Origin: Atopobium sp. UBA2090
GTDB lineage: Bacteria > Actinomycetota > Coriobacteriia > Coriobacteriales > Atopobiaceae
Length of the DNA: 11,842 nucleotides
Reading direction: 5' to 3'
Assembly (NCBI GenBank): GCA_002331575.1
Contig: DCZG01000087.1
Location: 26,049-37,890 of the forward strand
Part shown: in pieces, positions 6,648 through 11,842 of the stretch
Numbering within the stretch: position 1 is the stretch's first letter
Layout: every line of letters begins with the position of its first letter
The notes under the pieces: model-generated
Told to the model about the DNA's origin: nothing
The model's input: only the letters and a program-made list of their open reading frames with translations
Databases searched by the model: none
Position numbers and translations under genes: made by a program

Positions 6648-7169
6648 ATGAAAGTCATCCTCTTGGGTGAGCTTCGGGGCAAGGGCGGAGAGGGCGACAT
6701 CGTAGACGTCGCTCAGGGATTCGCGGAGAACTACCTGTTCCCCAACAAGATCGCCACTCCCGCCACCCCGGGCAACATCAAGCAGCTCGAGGAGCGTCGT
6801 CACAGCATCGAGCAGCGCGAGGCAAAGCGCATCGCCGACGCCGAGGCGCTCAAGGCGGCTCTCGACGGCAAGAGCGTCGCCGTCGACGCCAAGATTGGTG
6901 ACGAGGGCCAGCTCTTTGGCTCCATCACCTCGACCCAGATCGTTGAAGCCATCAAGTCCAAGCTCGGCCTCGACATCGACAAGAAGCGTATCGGCCATGG
7001 TTCCACGATCAAGACCGTCGGTGCTCACAACGTGACCATCGAGCTCTATCGTGACATCACCGCCACGGTCAAGGTCCTCGTCGGCGTCAACGCCGCCCCT
7101 GAGGCCCCCGCGGCCTCCGAGGCCGAGGAGGCCCCCGAGGCTGCCGAGGCGACCGAGGCAGCCGAGTAG
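6648..7169 (+). CDS. rplI: 50S ribosomal protein L9 with an Ala/Glu-rich C-terminal extension
   Basis: L9 is an elongated large-subunit protein, bound near the L1 stalk, that helps maintain translational fidelity. The N-domain begins MKVILLGELRGKGGEGDIVDV and contains the signature GFAENYLFPNKIA (residues 24-36). A long charged connecting helix runs over about 42-72, and the C-domain (about 78-146) has LFGSITSTQIVEAI and KTVGAHNVTIELY. Bacterial L9 usually ends near residue 148; here residues 149-173 add an acidic tail of Ala, Glu and Pro (APEAPAASEAEEAPEAAEAT). GAAGGAG at 6635-6641 sits 6 nt before the ATG. It is the last gene of the rpsF block, followed by a terminator hairpin at 7278-7314. 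Confidence 0.96.
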   Translation: MKVILLGELRGKGGEGDIVDVAQGFAENYLFPNKIATPATPGNIKQLEERRHSIEQREAKRIADAEALKAALDGKSVAVDAKIGDEGQLFGSITSTQIVEAIKSKLGLDIDKKRIGHGSTIKTVGAHNVTIELYRDITATVKVLVGVNAAPEAPAASEAEEAPEAAEATEAAE

Positions 7170-7237
7170 GCTCTGGCACTTTTCGACCGACCACTTCGCT
7201 GAGCTGGGGATTTCAACAAGCACCGCAGGTCAGCGGC

Positions 7238-7266
7238 TTGGCGGTCTCGGTACCAGGTATTATCAT
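7238..7266 (+). promoter_or_regulatory. Candidate promoter after rplI
   Basis: TTGGCG (7238-7243), a 17-nt spacer and TATCAT (7261-7266) give a reasonable sigma-70-like promoter (4/6 and 5/6 matches). Its start site would lie only a few bases before the terminator hairpin at 7278, so it would make a very short RNA or a leader attenuated ahead of dnaB. It could be a chance match. Confidence 0.3.
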
Positions 7267-7277
7267 CGGGCAAGTTG

Positions 7278-7314
7278 AAAGGTCCCGCAGACGTGTTCGC
7301 CTGCGGGACCTTTT
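7278..7314. terminator. Intrinsic terminator downstream of rplI
   Basis: AAAGGTCCCGCAG (7278-7290) and CTGCGGGACCTTT (7301-7313) form a perfect 13-bp stem with a 10-nt loop, followed by a T at 7314. The T-run is CCTTTT, modest on the + strand. The A-rich 5' flank gives a similar short tract on the other strand. It marks the end of the rpsF-rplI unit. Confidence 0.8.
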
Positions 7315-7630
7315 AAGAAAAACCCAGATTTTGACCCTATCTACCTGCGGAAACGCGCATCTGTCCAGAAGCCGCAAAACAAAGACGCCCAGTTGTCCGC
7401 AACGACTTGACCATAACGCACCGATGATGTATGTGGACAGATTTCGACCGAGCTGAGTCCTCTAAAATTTGTTGAAAACGATGAAAACTCGCATAAGCCC
7501 CGCTCAGGCGAGATAGCTATCAACAATCGGTGTCGAAGCTTATTCCCGGTTAAAAATCGAGGAGACCAAGCCCTTCGGATTGAGGTAGTATGCCCCCACA
7601 AATCATTGCAGACACAGTCAGGAGGGGACC
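7315..7630. other. Non-coding region upstream of dnaB
   Basis: No credible gene lies here. The stretch is richer in A+T than its surroundings. It contains a 9-bp inverted repeat, ATCTGTCCA (7359-7367) and TGGACAGAT (7434-7442), a 10-base palindrome GATAGCTATC (7512-7521), and A-rich tracts around 7464-7490. A weak -10-like TAGTAT at 7586-7591 lacks a good -35. The dnaB Shine-Dalgarno AGGAGGGG is at 7620-7627. The dnaB promoter probably lies in this interval but cannot be fixed. Confidence 0.5.
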
Positions 7631-9022
7631 ATGCCAGAGGACGCCTATGACATCAACCCGACGCGCATGACCGAGATGGTCAGCAAGGCGATGCCCCAGG
7701 ACCCCGAGGCGGAGTCGTCGGTCCTCTCTGCGATGATGATCTCGCAGGAGGCGCTCCAGGAATGCCTCATCGACCTCAGTGCCGATGACTTCTACCTGCC
7801 GAGCAACGCCAAGGTCTACCGTGCCATGCACGAGATGTTCGACAAGAACCTCCCCATCGACATGATCTCCCTCGCCGACTATCTCCGCAGTCAGGGGGAG
7901 CTCGACCGCGTCGGCGGCCGGACCTACCTGCTTGACCTCGGCAACAACTCGCTCGCCCTCGCGGGGTGGCGTCGGCACGTGTCGATGCTTCACCGAGACA
8001 CGACCCTGCGCAAGATGATCCAGGCATCCGCGCAGATCACCGCGCTCGCCTATGACGCGCCAGAGGACACGAAGGAGGTCGTCGACAAGGCCGAGAAGCT
8101 CCTTCTCGAGGTCACCGACCGTGACGTGCACAAGTCGGAGCAGTCCATCGAGGAGATCATGGGCCAGCTCTACCTCGAGCTCGGCGAGATGAGCGCCCGC
8201 GGGGACGTGACGCTCGGCGTGAGCACGGGCTTCCCCAAAATCGACGAACACCTCCTCGGCCTGCGCCCCGGCCAGATGGTGGTCATCGGTGCCCGACCCG
8301 GCGTCGGCAAGACCTCGTTCGCGCTCAACCTCGCCGTCAACGCAGCAGCAGCAGGTGCCTCGGTCGCGTTCTTCTCGCTCGAGATGAGCAAGGTCGAGAT
8401 CGCGCAGAGGCTGCTCGCCGCCCAGGCGCACATCGGCCTCAAGGAGATTCGCTCGGCCCGCATCCGCAAGGACCAGTGGAGCGACATCCTCGACGCCACC
8501 AACCAGCTCTCGAGTCTCGACATCATGATCGACGACACGCCCGGCACCACGGTGACCGAGATCAGGGCCAAGGCCCGCCGCATCCTCCACGACAAGAAGA
8601 TGGGCTGCGTCATCGTGGACTACCTGCAGCTCCTGTCGCCGCCCGAGGGCCAGCGCCGGTCGGACAGCCGCGCCACCGAGGTCTCCGAGATGTCGCGCGG
8701 CATCAAGATCATGTCCAAGGACCTCGGCGTGCCCGTCATCGCCCTGTCGCAGCTCAATCGTCAGGTGACCGACCGAAAGGGCCAGAAGCCGCAGCTCTCC
8801 GACCTGCGAGAGTCCGGCTCCATCGAGCAGGACGCCGACATCGTCATCCTTCTCGACCGCTCGATGACCGATGACGAGGCCGCCCGCGACGACCGGCCCG
8901 ATCCCAACGTGACCAACTTCATCATCGCCAAGAACCGCTCCGGCGCGCTCGGCGAGGTGCCGCTCACCTTCCTCGCGGGCTCGACGAAGTTCGTCGAGGT
9001 CGACAACCGCTACGAGGAGTAA
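7631..9022 (+). CDS. dnaB: Replicative DNA helicase DnaB
   Basis: DnaB is the hexameric helicase that unwinds DNA at the replication fork, moving 5' to 3' on the lagging-strand template. The 463-aa product starts with a short leader, then MPQDPEAESSVLSAMM, the typical beginning of the N-terminal collar domain (about 20-125). A linker and the RecA-like motor follow. Walker A is GARPGVGKT (residues 220-228), then SLEMSK, and the Walker B strand VIVDYLQLL holds Asp330. SQLNRQVTDR and LRESGSIEQDADIVILLDR come before the C-terminal KNRSGALGEVPLTF. No intein or insertion interrupts the motifs. The start ATG has AGGAGGGG close upstream (7620-7627). The length is normal. It stands apart from rplI by 461 nt and from purA by 128 nt, so it probably has its own promoter. 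Confidence 0.97.
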   Translation: MPEDAYDINPTRMTEMVSKAMPQDPEAESSVLSAMMISQEALQECLIDLSADDFYLPSNAKVYRAMHEMFDKNLPIDMISLADYLRSQGELDRVGGRTYLLDLGNNSLALAGWRRHVSMLHRDTTLRKMIQASAQITALAYDAPEDTKEVVDKAEKLLLEVTDRDVHKSEQSIEEIMGQLYLELGEMSARGDVTLGVSTGFPKIDEHLLGLRPGQMVVIGARPGVGKTSFALNLAVNAAAAGASVAFFSLEMSKVEIAQRLLAAQAHIGLKEIRSARIRKDQWSDILDATNQLSSLDIMIDDTPGTTVTEIRAKARRILHDKKMGCVIVDYLQLLSPPEGQRRSDSRATEVSEMSRGIKIMSKDLGVPVIALSQLNRQVTDRKGQKPQLSDLRESGSIEQDADIVILLDRSMTDDEAARDDRPDPNVTNFIIAKNRSGALGEVPLTFLAGSTKFVEVDNRYEE

Positions 9023-9026
9023 CGGC

Positions 9027-9047
9027 CTCCCGCACCCGTGTGGGGGT
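9027..9047 (+). terminator. Weak hairpin after dnaB
   Basis: CTCCCGCA (9027-9034) can pair with TGTGGGGG (9039-9046), including G-U pairs, just 5 nt after the dnaB stop. No T-run follows, so it could only be a poor or Rho-assisted terminator. Confidence 0.25.
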
Positions 9048-9058
9048 CTCGTTAGCCG

Positions 9059-9087
9059 ATGACGCCGAACGGCACGTGCCGTATACT
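9059..9087 (+). promoter_or_regulatory. Candidate purA promoter with a palindromic operator in the spacer
   Basis: ATGACG (9059-9064), a 17-nt spacer and TATACT (9082-9087) fit a sigma-70-type promoter (4/6 and 5/6). The perfect 14-base palindrome ACGGCACGTGCCGT (9069-9082) fills most of the spacer and touches the -10, the classic position for a repressor site. A start near 9094 would give a leader of about 57 nt. The bases are seen; regulation is inferred and the regulator is unknown. Confidence 0.45.
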
Positions 9088-9094
9088 CTTGGTT

Positions 9095-9114
9095 GCCCGG
9101 TCGGTGGCCGGGGC
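9095..9114 (+). other. Hairpin in the purA leader
   Basis: GCCC (9095-9098) pairs with GGGC (9111-9114), with further G-C pairs inside. An alternative 5-bp CCCGG/CCGGG stem (9096-9100 with 9108-9112) is also possible. It would sit at the very 5' end of a transcript from the candidate promoter. Confidence 0.35.
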
Positions 9115-9138
9115 TCGTATAACTGCTCACACATTTCG

Positions 9139-9144
9139 AGAGGG
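9139..9144 (+). promoter_or_regulatory. Shine-Dalgarno choosing the purA start
   Basis: AGAGGG lies 6 nt before the ATG at 9151. The alternative ATG at 9145 would touch it with no spacer. The longer open frame back to 9040 runs through the promoter and is not used. Confidence 0.7.
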
Positions 9145-9150
9145 ATGGCT

Positions 9151-10431
<1,281 letters not shown>

Positions 10432-10436
10432 GCTTC

Positions 10437-11393
10437 GTGGCTCAGAGGTCATCAGCCGAGAAGGCCTATGCGATCGTCTGCGACAGCGGATGTGACCTCT
10501 CGCCCGAGATACTCGGACGACTGGGGGTCATGTCCGTCGCGCTGCACGTCGACGCTGTCGGTCCGAACCCTGGACAGCTCGCCGACCTCGACGATGATGC
10601 AGCCTACGCCGTTCTCACGGCCAGCCACGCTCGCTTCGTGCCAAACGCCCCGACGGCGGACGAGCTCGTCACCACGTACCGTGAGCTTGCCGCCCAGGGA
10701 TATGAGGACATCCTCTCCATCCACGTGACGGCCGCCGTCTCGAGCACCGTCGACGTGGCGCAGACCGCCGCGGAGCGGGTTGCCGGCGAGACGCACGTGG
10801 TCGTCGTCGACTCCGAGTCAGGCTCGGTCGCGGCAGGCATCGTGGTCGTCGGCACCGCCGAGGCGAGCGAGTGCGGCGCCTCCTTCGACGAGGCCGTCGA
10901 CGTGGCGCGTCTTCTCGCCCATGGCGTGCGCTTGCTCTTCGTGCCCACGTCCTCCGCGCGACCGGTCCGCCGCGTGCGCCGCGGCCGCGCGAGCATCCTC
11001 GGCCAGGCCGACAACCTGCGCATCCGTCTGGCGGGGGAGCGCGGGCTCTTCTCGCTCGCACATGGGTCGCTCAGCGAGGTCGTGCGCTCGTCCGACCTCG
11101 GCGACCTCACTGGCAGGATCGCGCATGCCATGAGCGCCATGTCGCGCGACGAGGGCCCGCTCTGCTACGTGGAGGTGGGCACGGGCGTCAACCGCGCTCT
11201 CGCGCAGCTCGAGAAGCCCCTCGACACCAACGAGTTCGAATCGCGACGCCTCGGCGTCACGCGTGCCAACCCCTGCGTCGCCGCCTATGCGGGCGTCGGG
11301 GCAATAGGAATCGCCATCGTCCCCCAGGCGCTTCTCGACGGCGTGACCGTCGGTACCTGCAGGGGCCTCGCGTTGAACGGTATGACCGAGTGA
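10437..11393 (+). CDS. DegV-family protein (divergent fatty-acid-binding type)
   Basis: DegV proteins bind a fatty acid between two alpha/beta domains; the FakB members present it to a fatty acid kinase. This 318-aa protein shows the family entry motif IVCDSGCDLS (residues 13-22), EDILSIHVTAAVSST (90-104), VVDSESGSVAAG (123-134), RRVRRGRASI (178-187) and a C-terminal AAYAGVGAIGIAI (282-294). Two usual ligand-site signatures are altered: the TSxP element is PNAP (69-72), and the HTGPG element near the C-terminus is YAGVG. Start GTG 10437 is chosen because it precedes DSGCDL, has GGAAG 8 nt upstream, and the only nearby in-frame ATG (about 10529) would remove that motif. The frame is open far into purA, but that part is a shadow. 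It lies 5 nt after purA and 23 nt before purD. Family membership is likely; ligand binding is uncertain. Confidence 0.85.
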   Translation: MAQRSSAEKAYAIVCDSGCDLSPEILGRLGVMSVALHVDAVGPNPGQLADLDDDAAYAVLTASHARFVPNAPTADELVTTYRELAAQGYEDILSIHVTAAVSSTVDVAQTAAERVAGETHVVVVDSESGSVAAGIVVVGTAEASECGASFDEAVDVARLLAHGVRLLFVPTSSARPVRRVRRGRASILGQADNLRIRLAGERGLFSLAHGSLSEVVRSSDLGDLTGRIAHAMSAMSRDEGPLCYVEVGTGVNRALAQLEKPLDTNEFESRRLGVTRANPCVAAYAGVGAIGIAIVPQALLDGVTVGTCRGLALNGMTE

Positions 11394-11416
11394 CCCTCGG
11401 CCAAGAGGAGGTTTTC

Positions 11417-11842
11417 ATGAGAGGTTCTGACAAGGTTGACGTCCTGCTCCTTGGTGCCGGTGGACGAGAGCACGCGCTTCTCGCCAAGCTCGCTGAATCG
11501 CCGCGAGCGGGCAAGCTGTGGGTCGCGCCCGGCAACGGCGGCATGCTGAGCATCGCCGAGAAGGCCGACGTCGACCAGGGCTCTCCCGTCGACGTCGCGA
11601 ACTTCGCGCGCGAGCACGGCATCGGCCTCGTGGTGATCGGCCCCGAGGCGCCGCTCGTCGCGGGCGTCGCCGACGCGGTCCACTCCGCTGGCATCCCCGT
11701 GTTTGGACCCTGCGCCAAAGCGGCGCAGATGGAGGGTTCCAAGAAGTTCGCCAAGCAGGTCATGGCGCGTGCCGAGGTCCCCACGGCAGCCTATCGTTCG
11801 TTCACGAGCGAGCAGGAGTGCGCCGACTACGTCGAGCGCACG
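11417..11842 (+). CDS. purD: Phosphoribosylamine-glycine ligase, N-terminal part (3' truncated)
   Basis: PurD (GAR synthetase) couples phosphoribosylamine to glycine with ATP, the second step of de novo purine synthesis. The 142 residues present begin MRGSDKVDVLLLGAGGREHAL, whose GGREHAL (residues 15-21) is diagnostic of the N-domain. They continue with VAPGNGG, VVIGPEAPLVAGVAD and FGPCAKAAQMEGSKKFAK, and end in the ATP-grasp entry region near VPTAAYRSF. The full protein is about 420-430 aa, so roughly two thirds lie beyond the window end; nothing seen suggests the gene itself is broken. AGAGGAGG (11404-11411) lies 5 nt before the ATG. The gene follows the degV-family gene by 23 nt and is probably co-transcribed with purA. 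Confidence 0.95.
   Translation, partial: MRGSDKVDVLLLGAGGREHALLAKLAESPRAGKLWVAPGNGGMLSIAEKADVDQGSPVDVANFAREHGIGLVVIGPEAPLVAGVADAVHSAGIPVFGPCAKAAQMEGSKKFAKQVMARAEVPTAAYRSFTSEQECADYVERT

Noticed and set aside
7341..7601. Minus-strand 86-codon open frame upstream of dnaB
   Set aside because: No Shine-Dalgarno or recognisable protein; it overlaps the inverted repeat and the likely dnaB promoter region.
9093..9123. Alternative purA promoter TTGCCC-N19-TATAAC
   Set aside because: The 19-nt spacer and weak -35 make it poorer than ATGACG-N17-TATACT, though a second start cannot be excluded.
7550..9130. 526-codon open frame on the minus strand opposite dnaB
   Set aside because: It mirrors the codon bias of dnaB, has Leu/Asp/Val/Arg-rich shadow composition, and resembles no protein, while dnaB on the + strand has all its motifs.

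Overview
The window looks like core chromosome from a high-G+C Gram-positive bacterium, most likely Coriobacteriia (Olsenella/Atopobium-like). This rests on third-codon-position G/C bias, the gene order rpsF-ssb-rpsR-(YybS-like)-rplI-dnaB-purA-degV-purD, and the sequences of Ssb, S18 and DnaB. No database search was possible, so the placement is an inference from recognised sequence style. Every gene I can support is on the + strand; the long minus-strand open frames are shadows of GC-rich coding sequence.

Layout. (1) 1-1614: most of typA/bipA, cut at its 5' end. (2) 1750-2019: two serine tRNAs (anticodons GGA and CGA, both with encoded CCA), separated by a small GCAA-capped hairpin and closed by a strong intrinsic terminator. 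(3) 2020-2384: a non-coding stretch with two related palindromic elements sharing an exact 21-base core; this is the least conventional DNA in the window. (4) 2385-4037: two accessory genes, a 139-aa soluble hypothetical protein and a DUF4013-like multi-pass membrane protein with a 110-residue Gln/Pro/Tyr repeat tail. (5) 4038-4355: a structured intergenic region with a candidate extended -10 promoter and a hairpin leader before rpsF. (6) 4356-7169: rpsF, ssb, rpsR, a YybS/DUF2232-like membrane protein and rplI, probably one transcription unit, ended by a hairpin at 7278-7314. (7) 7315-7630: a non-coding, comparatively A+T-rich stretch before dnaB. (8) 7631-9022: dnaB. (9) 9023-9150: a short intergenic region with a 14-base perfect palindrome inside a candidate purA promoter. 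(10) 9151-11842: purA, a degV-family gene starting 5 nt later, and the 5' part of purD.

How the genes fit together. The rpsF block joins translation (S6, S18, L9) with replication (Ssb, and DnaB further on), a widespread bacterial arrangement. In many Firmicutes gdpP lies between the YybS-like gene and rplI; it is absent here. PurA makes adenylosuccinate from IMP and PurD makes glycinamide ribonucleotide, so the last block is a purine cluster with a lipid-binding-type DegV protein inserted.

I did not find a CRISPR array, transposase, phage gene, toxin-antitoxin pair or defence system. The items most worth a second look are the palindromic repeats at 2081-2261, the unrecognised pair of genes at 2385-4037, the operator-like palindrome upstream of purA, and the divergent DegV protein.
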